Positions 10,617 through 18,837 of a DNA stretch of 64,000 bases are shown one piece after another. The notes beneath the pieces are model-generated. The model did not search any database. It was not told the DNA's origin and saw only the letters and a program-made list of their open reading frames with translations. The number at the start of each line of letters is the position of its first letter. Positions within the stretch are counted from its first letter, which is position 1. The stretch comes from Ruminococcus sp. GTDB lineage: Bacteria > Bacillota > Clostridia > Oscillospirales > Acutalibacteraceae. The position numbers and the translations under genes were made by a program. The stretch is taken from positions 1 through 64,000 of the forward strand of contig JAFRDE010000018.1 in assembly GCA_017403985.1 (NCBI GenBank), in the 5' to 3' direction.

Positions 10617-11057
10617 TTACATCACATATACCGCGATCCAATAGATCAGCCCGTACAGCATCGCGGCGGTCGTGCCGTAGACCAGCACCGGTCCCGCGAT
10701 CACGAACATCTTCGCCGCCAGTCCGGTGATCAGTCCCTCCGTCTTGAATTCGATCGCAGGCGAGCTCATCGCGTTGGCAAAGCCGGTGATCGGCACCAGC
10801 GTCCCCGCACCGCCGTGTTTGGCGAGGCGCTCATACAAATGCAGGGCGGTCAGCAGTACGCCGATCAAGATCAGCGTCACGGAAGTCAGCGTCTTTGCGG
10901 TATCCTCCGACAATCCCGCGAAACCGTACAATTCCAGTATCCCCTGCCCTATCGCGCAGATCGCGCCGCCGATCACAAACGCTTTCGCGCAGTCGATGAA
11001 GCTCCTGCTGTCGCGGGAGCGCTTTTTTACTAAAGCGGCGTATTTTTCCTTCGTCAT
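10617..11057 (-). CDS. spoVAC: Stage V sporulation protein AC
   Basis: SpoVAC is an inner-spore-membrane channel component needed for dipicolinic acid uptake into the forespore and its release on germination. The 146-residue protein has the family core GAGTLVPITGFANAMSSPA...E.K.EGLITGLAAKMFVIAGPV and three to four hydrophobic segments. I chose ATG 11057 because GAAGGAG lies 6 nt upstream; the open frame extends seven codons further without a better site. In most spore formers it is the middle of spoVAC-AD-AEb, but here it stands alone: birA is convergent downstream and nifS is divergent upstream. Expression from a forespore sigma-G promoter is expected, but I did not find a convincing one. 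Confidence 0.9.
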   Translation of the reverse strand: MTKEKYAALVKKRSRDSRSFIDCAKAFVIGGAICAIGQGILELYGFAGLSEDTAKTLTSVTLILIGVLLTALHLYERLAKHGGAGTLVPITGFANAMSSPAIEFKTEGLITGLAAKMFVIAGPVLVYGTTAAMLYGLIYWIAVYVM

Positions 11058-11124
11058 ACTATTCTCCTTCACAACCAAACAAGGTTACTCGCGTGAAGTA
11101 TCACGCTCGGACATTGATACAATT

Positions 11125-11171
11125 CCTCAGTCGCCAGCCGGCGACAGCTCCCTTTCCCAAAGGGAGCCTCA
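11125..11171. repeat. CCTCAGTCGCC...AAAGGGAGCCTCA palindromic repeat
   Basis: Two adjacent hairpins (GTCGCC..GGCGAC and CTCCCTTT..AAAGGGAG) lie between the divergent spoVAC and nifS. It is the closest relative of the insertion inside birA; looser relatives are at 12510-12570 and 56328-56382. Confidence 0.7.
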
Positions 11172-11257
11172 TAGTCGCGAACGATACGCAATCAACGTGT
11201 CATCGATATTGTTCGCGGACATTTACAAATTATTCAACAAAAATTTATATCTGCTTC

Positions 11258-11286
11258 TTGTAATTATCCCTATATAGATATATAAT
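11258..11286 (+). promoter_or_regulatory. Promoter of nifS-thiI
   Basis: TTGTAA (11258-11263), 17-bp spacer, TATAAT (11281-11286). The transcript would begin just before the GGGGAGGGGCTTGCTCCTCCC palindrome and run into nifS about 80 bp further on. Confidence 0.65.
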
Positions 11287-11302
11287 TATACTGCTATAAC
11301 TG

Positions 11303-11331
11303 TGGGGGAGGGGCTTGCTCCTCCCGCTATT
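11303..11331. repeat. GGGAGGAGCAAG palindrome, copy 2 (inverted)
   Basis: Reverse complement of the copy at 9222-9262. It lies in the 5' leader of nifS and would form a short hairpin in the mRNA. Its translation accounts for the spurious N-terminal extension of the nifS open frame. Confidence 0.6.
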
Positions 11332-11367
11332 ATCGCTCAAGCTCTCAGAAAGCCGGATAGCTCTTTT

Positions 11368-12507
11368 ATGGACAATCACTATTTAGATAACAGCGCGACG
11401 ACGCGGGTATGTAAAGAAGCCGCCGACGCCGCGTACAGCATGATGCGCGAAAACTACGGCAATCCGTCCTCTCTCCATCAAATGGGGATACGCGCGGAAG
11501 AAGCCGTAGAAGAAGCGCGGCAGATCATCGCCGACTCGCTGTCGGTACAGGCAAAAAACATCTATTTCACCTCCGGCGGCACCGAGGCGAACAACACCGT
11601 GCTTTTCGGTGCGGCTGAAGCGCTCAAACGGCGCGGCAATCGGATCATCGTCTCGGCGGTCGAACACAGCTCCGTATACGAAAGCGCCAAGCGGCTCGGT
11701 GAACTCGGCTATGATGTGCAGTTCGCTCCCGTAGACGTGAACGGGATCGTCGATATCGACGCGCTGAAAGAACTGCTCACCGACAAGACCATCCTCGTCA
11801 GCGTCATGACGGTCAACAATGAGACAGGCAGCATCCAGCCGATCGAACGCATCGCAAAACTGGTACACAAGTTCAGCCCCGAAGCGCTGTTCCACACCGA
11901 CGCGGTACAGGCTTACGGCAAAATGACGCTGAAACCGAAGAAGCTCGGCGTCGACCTGATGAGTGTCAGCGCCCATAAGATCCACGGCGCCAAAGGCTGC
12001 GGCGCCTTATACATCCGAGACGGCGCGCGTATCCTCCCGCTGTTATACGGCGGCGAACAGCAGCACAAACTGCGTCCGGGTACGGAAAGCGCTCCGCTGA
12101 TCGCCGCATTCGGCGCGGCAACCGCGGCTGCTTTTTCTGATTTATCCCGAAACGCTGATCAAATCCAGGAATTGAACGCTTATACACTCGATCAACTGCG
12201 AGCGATCGACGGCATGATAATCAACTCCCCTGCCTACGCCCTGCCCTATATCATCAACATTTCCGTCGCGGGTATCCGTTCGGAAACGATGCTCCATCAT
12301 CTGGAAAAGGAATTTGACGTATATGTCAGCTCGTCCAGCGCCTGTGCCAAAGGCAAGCGCAGTTATGTGCTCGAAGCGATGGGGCTCAGCGACGACCGCA
12401 TCGACAGCTCGCTGAGGATCAGCTTTTCCAAGTATAACACCAAGGATGATATCGACGCGCTGATAAAGGGATTGGAAAGCGGGCTCGCAACACTGCAAAG
12501 GAGATAA
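11368..12507 (+). CDS. Cysteine desulfurase (IscS/NifS family), partner of ThiI
   Basis: PLP enzyme that takes sulfur from cysteine as a persulfide and hands it to an acceptor. It has 379 residues from ATG 11368 (MDNHYLDNSATT); the 22 codons upstream in frame are repeat sequence. The PLP lysine is K204 in SAHKIHG, and the persulfide cysteine is C326 in the loop SSSSACAKGKRS. It lacks the Fe-S operon context (no iscU or suf genes nearby) and is followed by thiI after 92 bp, as in the Bacillus nifZ-thiI pair. I therefore infer that it is the dedicated sulfur donor for 4-thiouridine in tRNA. The Shine-Dalgarno before the chosen ATG is weak. Confidence 0.9.
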   Translation: MDNHYLDNSATTRVCKEAADAAYSMMRENYGNPSSLHQMGIRAEEAVEEARQIIADSLSVQAKNIYFTSGGTEANNTVLFGAAEALKRRGNRIIVSAVEHSSVYESAKRLGELGYDVQFAPVDVNGIVDIDALKELLTDKTILVSVMTVNNETGSIQPIERIAKLVHKFSPEALFHTDAVQAYGKMTLKPKKLGVDLMSVSAHKIHGAKGCGALYIRDGARILPLLYGGEQQHKLRPGTESAPLIAAFGAATAAAFSDLSRNADQIQELNAYTLDQLRAIDGMIINSPAYALPYIINISVAGIRSETMLHHLEKEFDVYVSSSSACAKGKRSYVLEAMGLSDDRIDSSLRISFSKYNTKDDIDALIKGLESGLATLQRR

Positions 12508-12509
12508 GC

Positions 12510-12570
12510 GGCAACCCTTCGTCAACTTCGCTCGCGCTCGTTGCCACCTCCCTTAGGAAAGGGAGGCTGA
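12510..12570. repeat. CTCCCTTAGGAAAGGGAGG palindromic repeat between nifS and thiI
   Basis: A GGCAAC...GTTGCC stem with a loop containing CGCTCGCG is followed by a CCTCCCTTaggaAAGGGAGG hairpin. It belongs to the same loose family as the repeats at 11125 and 56328. It lies within the nifS-thiI transcript. Confidence 0.6.
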
Positions 12571-12599
12571 ATCCATCATCACCGAAAGGTTCATAGAAC

Positions 12600-13772
12600 A
12601 TGCAAGAAATCATATTGATCAAGCTCGGCGAAATGGTCCTCAAGGGACTCAACCGCCGCGCGTTTGAAGACGTATTAATCAAAAACATCAAATACCGCCT
12701 CAGAGGACTCGGCAAATTCGAGATCAAGATCGCCCAGTCCACCATCTTTATCACCCCGCTGTCCGAGGACACCGACCTCGACGACGTGTGCGAGCGGATC
12801 GGAGAGGTCTTCGGCATCGTCGCCTTCTCGCGCGCCTGCGTGTGTGAAAAGACGCTCGAGGACATTCTCGAAAAAGCGCCTTTGTACTGCAAAGAGTATT
12901 TAGAGGATGCGAAAACATTCAAAGTTGAAAGCAAGCGATCAGACAAACGCTTTCCCTATAAATCCCCGGAGATCTCGGCGCAGGTGGGCGGCAAGCTGCT
13001 CGAGACCTGTCCGCACCTGAAAGTCGACGTCAAAAATCCGGAAGTCACCGTTACCGTCGAGGTGCGTGATTTCGGGGCGTATATCCGCTGCGCCGCCATC
13101 CGCGGACAGGGCGGTATGCCCGTCGGCACCTCGGGACTGGCGACCGTCCTCATCAGCGGCGGTATCGACTCCCCCGTCGCCGCCTATATGATGGCAAAGC
13201 GCGGCTTAAAGCTGAATGCCGTTCACTTTGAAAGCCCGCCCTATACCTCCGAGCGCGCGCGCATCAAGGTCGAAAAGCTGCTCAAACAGGTCACGCACTT
13301 CGCGGGCTCCATCGAGATGTACACCGTCCCGCTGACCAAGGTGCAGGAAGCCATGCGCGACCGCTGTCCTGAAGAGCTGTTCACCATCCTGCTTAGGCGC
13401 GTGATGATGAAGATCGCGACCCGTATCGCCGAGCAGACCAAATCCGGCGCGCTGATCACCGGCGAGAGCCTCGCGCAGGTCGCGTCACAGACGATGTACG
13501 CGCTGAACTGCACCAACGCCGCCGCGGGGAAGGTCGTCTTCCGCCCGCTGATCGGCATGGACAAGCAGGAGATCATCGATATCGCCTATCGGATCGGCAC
13601 CTATGAGACCTCGATCGAACCGTATGAAGACTGCTGTACTGTCTTCACCCCCAAGCATCCGCGCACCAAGCCGATCCTGCACTTTGTCGAACAGGCGGAG
13701 CGCGAAGCGGATCTGGACGAGCTGATCGAAGAAGCGATAGCGAACACCACGGTCAAAACGATCGATTTTTAA
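12600..13772 (+). CDS. thiI: tRNA sulfurtransferase ThiI (tRNA 4-thiouridine synthase)
   Basis: ThiI activates uridine-8 of tRNA with ATP and inserts sulfur supplied by a cysteine desulfurase. The 390-residue protein has an N-terminal ferredoxin-like segment, a THUMP domain (about residues 60-165), and an adenylating PP-loop SGGIDS starting at residue 186 in VLISGGIDSPVAAYMM. There is no C-terminal rhodanese domain, so this is the short form typical of Firmicutes, in which sulfur passes directly from the paired desulfurase. It is cotranscribed with that desulfurase. Start ATG 12600 follows GAAAGG at a 10-nt distance. A role in thiazole synthesis is unlikely without the rhodanese domain. Confidence 0.95.
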   Translation: MQEIILIKLGEMVLKGLNRRAFEDVLIKNIKYRLRGLGKFEIKIAQSTIFITPLSEDTDLDDVCERIGEVFGIVAFSRACVCEKTLEDILEKAPLYCKEYLEDAKTFKVESKRSDKRFPYKSPEISAQVGGKLLETCPHLKVDVKNPEVTVTVEVRDFGAYIRCAAIRGQGGMPVGTSGLATVLISGGIDSPVAAYMMAKRGLKLNAVHFESPPYTSERARIKVEKLLKQVTHFAGSIEMYTVPLTKVQEAMRDRCPEELFTILLRRVMMKIATRIAEQTKSGALITGESLAQVASQTMYALNCTNAAAGKVVFRPLIGMDKQEIIDIAYRIGTYETSIEPYEDCCTVFTPKHPRTKPILHFVEQAEREADLDELIEEAIANTTVKTIDF

Positions 13773-13796
13773 TATTCTGAGAGTTTGCAATTGATT

Positions 13797-13844
13797 TAAC
13801 TCCTCACTCCTAACTCCTCACTCCTAACTTCTAACTCCTCACTT
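13797..13844. repeat. Heptamer-arm repeat, single arm (CTCCTAA/CTCCTCA type)
   Basis: About six tandem units of the form CTCCTCACTCCTAA lie directly before the sortase Shine-Dalgarno. It is one arm of the dispersed arm-core element, with no partner arm here. Confidence 0.65.
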
Positions 13845-13862
13845 ACAAAAGAGGTTTCACCT

Positions 13863-15788
13863 ATGTACCAATGTGAACTATTCTCCGTACAAAAGAATAC
13901 CGCGGACGCGCAGGCGCTGAACGCGTCCCGTCAGGATATCTCTTCCGTCCTTTCGACGGACGGCATTGAGCTGAAAAACGTCACCGAGATCGCTGCCGAC
14001 CCCAGGAAGATCGAAAGCGCTGTCAATAAGATGCTCAGCGACGGCGACAGGGATATGTTTATCTTCGCGAACGCGCTGGACGCAACCGACTCCTCCTCGT
14101 TCCGCAAGCTGTTTTACCGCTTGATCGGCAGTATCGAGTCGAGCATACAGGTCGATGAAGATCACAAGGATCTGAAACCGAAGCTGAAGGTACAGTCGCT
14201 CGGCGATTTGGGCAACGAATACAAGGGCTACTGCTTCAGCGTAGGTGGTAAGCGCTTTATCGTCCTCCCCTACGCCTCTCTGACCGGCAAGAGTATCAGC
14301 GAGCTGATCCGCGGCGGCGTCCGTACAGCGGACGATAAGATCAGGAGCAGCAGCGAGCGCTACCCCGAGGGCATCGCCTATCTCACCGCTGCGGGGATCG
14401 AAGCGGACGCCTCGCTGAACCGTGAATCCGTCACGGATAAGATGGCTCCCAAGCAGAAGCAGGGATTCTTCAAATCCTTTATCCCGCTGAAAACCGACAG
14501 CAAAAAGCAGAAAACGCGTAAGATCATCGTATTGGTCGCGATGGTCGCGTTCGTCGTCGCGCTGGTTTACGTCCTCGAATTCTACATCTTCGGACCGATG
14601 CGCAACAACGCCGTCACCAGCGAGATCCAGACCATCGCCTACAGCAAAGACGATGAAAGCGGAGAGGACGACGGTCCCACTCAGGATTGGGACGCCTTGA
14701 AGGAGATCAACGACGAGATCGTCGGCTGGATCACTATTCCCGATACCGTCATCGACTATCCCGTGCTGTATCACGAGGGTGACGACCGCTATAACCAGTA
14801 TTACATCAAACGCACCTATAAGAAAGAAAGCTCCGAATACGGCAGTATCTTTATCGACTACCGCTCCACAGACGGCGCCGCCTCGCGCAACGTGATCATG
14901 CACGGTCACGATATGAACGACGGCAGTATGTTTGCCGGTATGCTGAAATATTCGCCGAAGGGCGACCTCAAGGGCGATCTCGAATACTATCAGGATCACC
15001 CCATCATCGAGTTCAACACACCCGACGGTGACGCGAAATACAAGATCATCTCCGTCTTCAAGACTTCGACGCGCTATGAACACGGCGAATTCTTCAACTA
15101 TATGCAGGGCGAGTTCAACTCAGACGCGGAGTTCATGAACTTCGTTTACAACTGCCGCGTACGCTCGTTCTTCGATATCCCCGTCACCTGCAACGAGGAC
15201 GATCCGATCATCACGCTGTCCACCTGCTGCTATGAGTTCTACCAGTGGCGCATGGTCATCGTCGCCCGCAAGGTACGTCCCGGCGAGGATGAGAGCGTGG
15301 ACGTCGGTCTCGCGGATTACAACTCCTCTCCCCTGTTCCCCGACGTGTATTATTCACGCTACGGCGGCACCCGTCCCAAGCCGGAGACCTTCAAGTCCGC
15401 CAGCGAAAAGGGACAGGTCGACTGGTATGACGGCAAGGGTAATCTCGAAGGAAGTGAGGATCTGACCGCGACGCTCGCCGCCAACCCGACCGAGCCGCCT
15501 ACTGAAAAGCCGAAGAAAGGCGCTAAGGCGACCGAACCGCCGGCGATCGTTTATTTCCCGGTCACCTACCGCAACTATGACGGCAGCCAGTACGCTGCCT
15601 ACAACGTCAGGGAGGGAGATTCCGTCCCGACGCCCGACGGCACGCCGACCATGCCCTCCGACGAGTATTACGACTACGTCTTCGACGGATGGGACAAGGA
15701 TGTCGACGGCGTGGACTTCGATCACCTGAACATCGGCATCGATATCTATCCGAAGTTCACCCCGGTGCTCAAACCGGAATATCAGTGA
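13863..15788 (+). CDS. Class B sortase with N-terminal MoCF-like domain and C-terminal repeat domain
   Basis: Membrane transpeptidase, 641 residues. The sortase B core spans about residues 268-470 with H349 in VIMHGHDMNDGSMF, C455 in LSTCCYEF and R463 in WRMVIVAR. A single membrane helix at about 221-240 (IIVLVAMVAFVVALVYVLEF) puts the catalytic part outside. Two additions are unusual. The 200-residue N-terminal cytoplasmic region (FIFANALDATDSSSFRKLF ... IVLPYA) resembles the molybdopterin-binding/CinA-type fold and the protein encoded next door. After the sortase come a Pro/Lys-rich linker (about residues 545-560) and an InlB-type B-repeat-like domain ending DGWDKDVDGVDF. Substrates are not visible in this window. 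The ATG 13863 start has AGAGG upstream. The sortase call is firm; the N-terminal fold is inferred from pattern only. Confidence 0.88.
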   Translation: MYQCELFSVQKNTADAQALNASRQDISSVLSTDGIELKNVTEIAADPRKIESAVNKMLSDGDRDMFIFANALDATDSSSFRKLFYRLIGSIESSIQVDEDHKDLKPKLKVQSLGDLGNEYKGYCFSVGGKRFIVLPYASLTGKSISELIRGGVRTADDKIRSSSERYPEGIAYLTAAGIEADASLNRESVTDKMAPKQKQGFFKSFIPLKTDSKKQKTRKIIVLVAMVAFVVALVYVLEFYIFGPMRNNAVTSEIQTIAYSKDDESGEDDGPTQDWDALKEINDEIVGWITIPDTVIDYPVLYHEGDDRYNQYYIKRTYKKESSEYGSIFIDYRSTDGAASRNVIMHGHDMNDGSMFAGMLKYSPKGDLKGDLEYYQDHPIIEFNTPDGDAKYKIISVFKTSTRYEHGEFFNYMQGEFNSDAEFMNFVYNCRVRSFFDIPVTCNEDDPIITLSTCCYEFYQWRMVIVARKVRPGEDESVDVGLADYNSSPLFPDVYYSRYGGTRPKPETFKSASEKGQVDWYDGKGNLEGSEDLTATLAANPTEPPTEKPKKGAKATEPPAIVYFPVTYRNYDGSQYAAYNVREGDSVPTPDGTPTMPSDEYYDYVFDGWDKDVDGVDFDHLNIGIDIYPKFTPVLKPEYQ

Positions 15789-15910
15789 CGCGCGGCGTCT
15801 TATTCCCGCCTTTTGCAAAGTTACATCATACTTGATCATGTCATCAACGGCAGATCATTAATCAATGTTTACTCTAACCGTTAATCAATCCTACAACACG
15901 TTTTAGCATT

Positions 15911-16330
15911 ATGAAATACAATCTGATTTTTTACATTGCCAAGAAAACATCCTACTGTGAAAAAGCCGTCCGCAAGGCGCTGGGCGCTGTCGGCGGCGAG
16001 GTGCACCGCATCACCGGCGCGACGACCCCCGTCGCGCTGGGCGAAGAGGTCAGCCGCAGCCTGAAGATCTGTCCGCTCACGGTCATCGTCGGCGGCTTCA
16101 ACTCCATGGACGACGACAACCTCGCGACCGTACTGTCGCGCGTGTTCTCCAACTCTGCGCTGACGCTGGACAACATGCGAAAGCTCAGCGCAAAAAGCGG
16201 CGCGGAGGGCTATATTATCCGCTATAAGTCCCAGATCCTTTTAGCGCTGCCCGACAGCCCGGAGGCCATCGAAGAGATGTGTTCGGAAGAACTGCTGGCG
16301 TATATCAGGGAAAAGCTTGGGGTTAATTAG
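15911..16330 (+). CDS. Small MoCF/CinA-like protein of unknown function
   Basis: 139 residues with no signal peptide or membrane segment. The pattern VIVGGFNSMDDDNLATVLSRVF ... GYIIRYKSQILLALPDSPEAIEEM recalls the C-terminal part of molybdopterin-binding/CinA-like domains (glycine turn, acidic cluster, then a hydrophobic strand ending in LP-x-x-P). The same order of elements is seen in the N-terminal domain of the sortase encoded 122 bp upstream, so the two are probably paralogous domains, one fused and one free. Catalytic residues cannot be assigned. It has no good Shine-Dalgarno. It may be cotranscribed with the sortase, and a hairpin at 16441-16475 follows it. Confidence 0.6.
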   Translation: MKYNLIFYIAKKTSYCEKAVRKALGAVGGEVHRITGATTPVALGEEVSRSLKICPLTVIVGGFNSMDDDNLATVLSRVFSNSALTLDNMRKLSAKSGAEGYIIRYKSQILLALPDSPEAIEEMCSEELLAYIREKLGVN

Positions 16331-16556
16331 GAATGAGGAATCAAGAGTTAGGAATGAGGAGTTAGGAATTAGGAATGAATGGCGGGCGCTGCCCGCACCC
16401 GATTGATATAGTGATAAAAGAATAATTCTATTACAGAAATAACGCTCATGACTTTTTCAAAGAGACATGAGCGTTACTGTTTTATTCTGATATTTTAAAT
16501 TTAAAACGCGTCAGCGTTTCCCGCAATTCCTAATTCCTAACTCCTAATTCCTCATT
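16328..16556. repeat. Complete arm-core palindromic element with internal terminator
   Basis: The left arm is tandem TTAGGAAT/GAGGAAT units from about 16328. Core A is GGCGGGCGCTGCCCGCACCC, core B is AAAACGCGTCAGCGTTTCCC, and the right arm is AATTCCTAATTCCTAACTCC and onward to 16556. The arms are complementary, so the whole block can fold back on itself. It lies between convergent genes. Confidence 0.75.
16441..16475. terminator. Bidirectional terminator-like hairpin inside the repeat
   Basis: AACGCTCATG pairs perfectly with CATGAGCGTT over a 15-nt loop, with T-rich sequence on both outer sides. It can end the plus-strand sortase unit and the minus-strand htpG message. Confidence 0.6.
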
Positions 16557-16559
16557 ATC

Positions 16560-18449
16560 CTAAACCATCAGTCCGCACACGAGGTCGCTGATCTCAGCGG
16601 GATTCTCCAGATCCAGACCGTTGATCAGGCGCGCCTGCGCGTACAGGATACGGGTATAATCGGCGAGCTTTTCCTTATCGTTGCCGAAGAGGTACAGGAG
16701 CTTATCCTTGATCGGGTGCTCCATGTTGATCTCGAGGACGGTCTCAGCCTTGATGTTCTGACCTTCTGCGCCGGGCATCTTGTTCAGGATCTGCTCCATG
16801 CCGACGGACACCGCGCCCTCGCTGGAGAGGCAGACGGCGTGACCCTTAAGGGTATTGGTATAGCGCACCTTGGCTACCTTGTCGCCGAGCGTCTCCTTCA
16901 TGAATTTGAAGAGTTCCTCGGACTTGTCGTTCGCTTCCTTGAGCTGCGCCTTCTCCTCCTCGTCGCCGAGGTCGAGGTTATCGGTGCAGACGTTGAGGAA
17001 CGCCTTGTTATCATAATTCTGCAGGATCTGGACGCAGAACTCGTCGATGTCCTGCGTCAGATACAGCACCTCGTAGCCCTTCGAAAGTACAGACTCCACC
17101 TGCGGGAGCATGGCGATCTTTTCAACGGTCTCGCCGACTGCGTAATAGATCTTGTCCTGATTCTCTCTCGCACGGTCTGAATATTCTTTTAAAGAAGTAT
17201 ATTTACCCTCATTCGAGGATTTGAACAGCAGCAGGTCCTGTAATTCCTCGCGGTTCACGCCGAAGGAGGAGTAGATGCCCCACTTGAGCTGCGCGCCGAA
17301 CTCCTTGAAGAACTGCTCGTATTTCTCGCGGTCGGATTTCAGCATCTTGCCGAGCTCGGAGGCGATCTTTTTCTCGAGCGCCTTGGCAATGATCTTGAGC
17401 TGACGGTCGTGCTGGAGCATCTCGCGCGAGATGTTCAGGCTCAGATCGGCGCTGTCCACCAGACCCTTGACAAAGCTGAAATGATCGGGCAGCAGATCCT
17501 TGCACTTCTCCATGATCATCACGGAGCTGGAATAGAGCTGCAGTCCCTTTTCATAATCGCGGCTGTAGTAGTCATACGGCGCGTGAGCGGGGATGAACAG
17601 CAGGGCGGTATAGGTCGCGCTGCCTTCGGTGGACTGGCGGATCACCTTTAAGGGCGCTTCATAATCGCTGAACTTCGCCTTGTAATACTCGGCATACTCC
17701 TCGTCGGTGACCTTGCTCTGCGGCTTTTTCCAGATGGGCGTCATGCTGTTGAGGGTCTCGTCCTCGAAGATATCCTCATACTCGTCCTCGGTCCCCTCTT
17801 TCTTCTGCTTATGAGAAGTGAGCATTTTGATCGGGTAGCGGATGTAATCGCTGTACTTTTTGATCAGCTCGCGGATACGGTAGGTCTCGAGGAATTCACC
17901 GTACTTCTCCTCCTCGGTATCCTCCTTGATGTGCAGGGTGATGACGGTGCCCGCCTCATCCTTTTCACAGGGCTTTACCGTGTAGCCGTCCGCGCCGGAG
18001 GACTCCCAGATAAAGGCTTCATCCGAACCGAACGCCTTGCTTTCGACCTTGATGTTATCGGCGACCATGAACGCGGAGTAAAAGCCCACGCCGAACTGAC
18101 CGATGATGTCGATATTCTCGTTCTGATTCTCCTCATCGGTCTTGAAGTCGAGCGAACCGGAACGCGCGATTGTGCCGAGGTTGTTCTCGAGCTCGTCCTT
18201 GGTCATACCGATACCGTTGTCGGTGATCTTGAGGATGCGGTTCTCTTTATCGACGTCGATGCGGATCTCGAAATCGTCGTGATTCAGCCCGACGCTGTCG
18301 TCCGTCAGAGAGCGGAAATAGAGCTTGTCGATCGCGTCGGACGCGTTGGAGATCAACTCGCGCAGAAAGATCTCTTTATGGGTATAGATGGAGTTGACCA
18401 TCATATCCAGCAGTTTTTTGGATTCTGTCTTGAATTGCTTTTTCGCCAT
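16560..18449 (-). CDS. htpG: Molecular chaperone HtpG (Hsp90)
   Basis: Cytoplasmic Hsp90 chaperone, 629 residues, the usual bacterial length. The N-terminal GHKL ATPase motifs are ELISNASDAIDK, DNGIGMTKDEL and GQFGVGFYSAF; the middle domain carries the catalytic-arginine region DLSLNISREMLQHDR; the C-terminal dimerisation domain is complete. Start ATG 18449 has AAAGAGG upstream. A CIRCE element overlaps the -35 box, so HrcA repression and heat induction are expected. It is a single-gene unit, convergent with the sortase cluster. Confidence 0.97.
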   Translation of the reverse strand: MAKKQFKTESKKLLDMMVNSIYTHKEIFLRELISNASDAIDKLYFRSLTDDSVGLNHDDFEIRIDVDKENRILKITDNGIGMTKDELENNLGTIARSGSLDFKTDEENQNENIDIIGQFGVGFYSAFMVADNIKVESKAFGSDEAFIWESSGADGYTVKPCEKDEAGTVITLHIKEDTEEEKYGEFLETYRIRELIKKYSDYIRYPIKMLTSHKQKKEGTEDEYEDIFEDETLNSMTPIWKKPQSKVTDEEYAEYYKAKFSDYEAPLKVIRQSTEGSATYTALLFIPAHAPYDYYSRDYEKGLQLYSSSVMIMEKCKDLLPDHFSFVKGLVDSADLSLNISREMLQHDRQLKIIAKALEKKIASELGKMLKSDREKYEQFFKEFGAQLKWGIYSSFGVNREELQDLLLFKSSNEGKYTSLKEYSDRARENQDKIYYAVGETVEKIAMLPQVESVLSKGYEVLYLTQDIDEFCVQILQNYDNKAFLNVCTDNLDLGDEEEKAQLKEANDKSEELFKFMKETLGDKVAKVRYTNTLKGHAVCLSSEGAVSVGMEQILNKMPGAEGQNIKAETVLEINMEHPIKDKLLYLFGNDKEKLADYTRILYAQARLINGLDLENPAEISDLVCGLMV

Positions 18450-18486
18450 GTGTATTACCTCTTTTAGCTTTATTTTCCAATTATCT

Positions 18487-18514
18487 ATTATACTCCATAT
18501 TTTAGCACTGTCAA
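18487..18514 (-). promoter_or_regulatory. Promoter of htpG
   Basis: TTGACA (18509-18514) and TATAAT (18487-18492) on the minus strand with a 16-bp spacer. The -35 box lies inside the CIRCE palindrome, as expected for repression by occlusion. Confidence 0.75.
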
Positions 18515-18528
18515 GTCGAGAGTGCTAA
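18502..18528. promoter_or_regulatory. CIRCE operator (HrcA-binding site)
   Basis: TTAGCACTG - 9 bp - GAGTGCTAA matches the CIRCE consensus TTAGCACTC-N9-GAGTGCTAA with a single mismatch and the exact spacing. It is placed directly over the htpG promoter. Confidence 0.92.
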
Positions 18529-18627
18529 TTCTTTTTGAATAATGTGTTAATTTTATGAAACAGACGACTCGGAAGGCTTTCCCCCGGAGTTAGGAATTAG
18601 GAGTTGTTGGCAGCGCTGCAGTCGTGC

Positions 18628-18723
18628 GTTGTAGGGATAGGGCACATTTGCTACGCGGAAAACGACATAATGCATCTGCGTTTCGGGTCGTCTGACACGC
18701 GTGTCCGAGCGCCGTCCCCTACG
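18628..18723. repeat. GTAGGG...CCCCTACG inverted-end element between htpG and serA
   Basis: The ends GTAGGGATAGGG and GCCGTCCCCTACG enclose about 70 bp. It is preceded by a fragment of the arm-core repeat (GAGTTAGGAATTAGGAG, 18590-18607). Apart from this, the CIRCE/promoter region and the serA terminator, the 388-bp gap holds nothing recognisable. Confidence 0.5.
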
Positions 18724-18747
18724 GTTTGCGTTTCACTAAAGCAAAAA

Positions 18748-18773
18748 CGCCCGCGATCCAACGACCGCGGGCG
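18748..18773 (-). terminator. Terminator of serC-serA
   Basis: CGCCCGCG pairs with CGCGGGCG over a 10-nt loop. On the minus strand the stem is followed by GTTTTTGC. It lies about 65 bp past the serA stop. Confidence 0.8.
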
Positions 18774-18800
18774 CACATAATTATTCTGTTCTGTTACAAA

Positions 18801-18835
18801 CAACTAACCACCGGTCACTTGCCACTGGTCACTAA
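18801..18835. repeat. Heptamer-arm repeat, CACTGGT type, single arm
   Basis: Tandem units CCGGTCACTTGCCACTGGTCACTAA directly follow the serA stop codon. It is one arm of the dispersed arm-core element. Confidence 0.55.
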
Positions 18836-18837
18836 GA

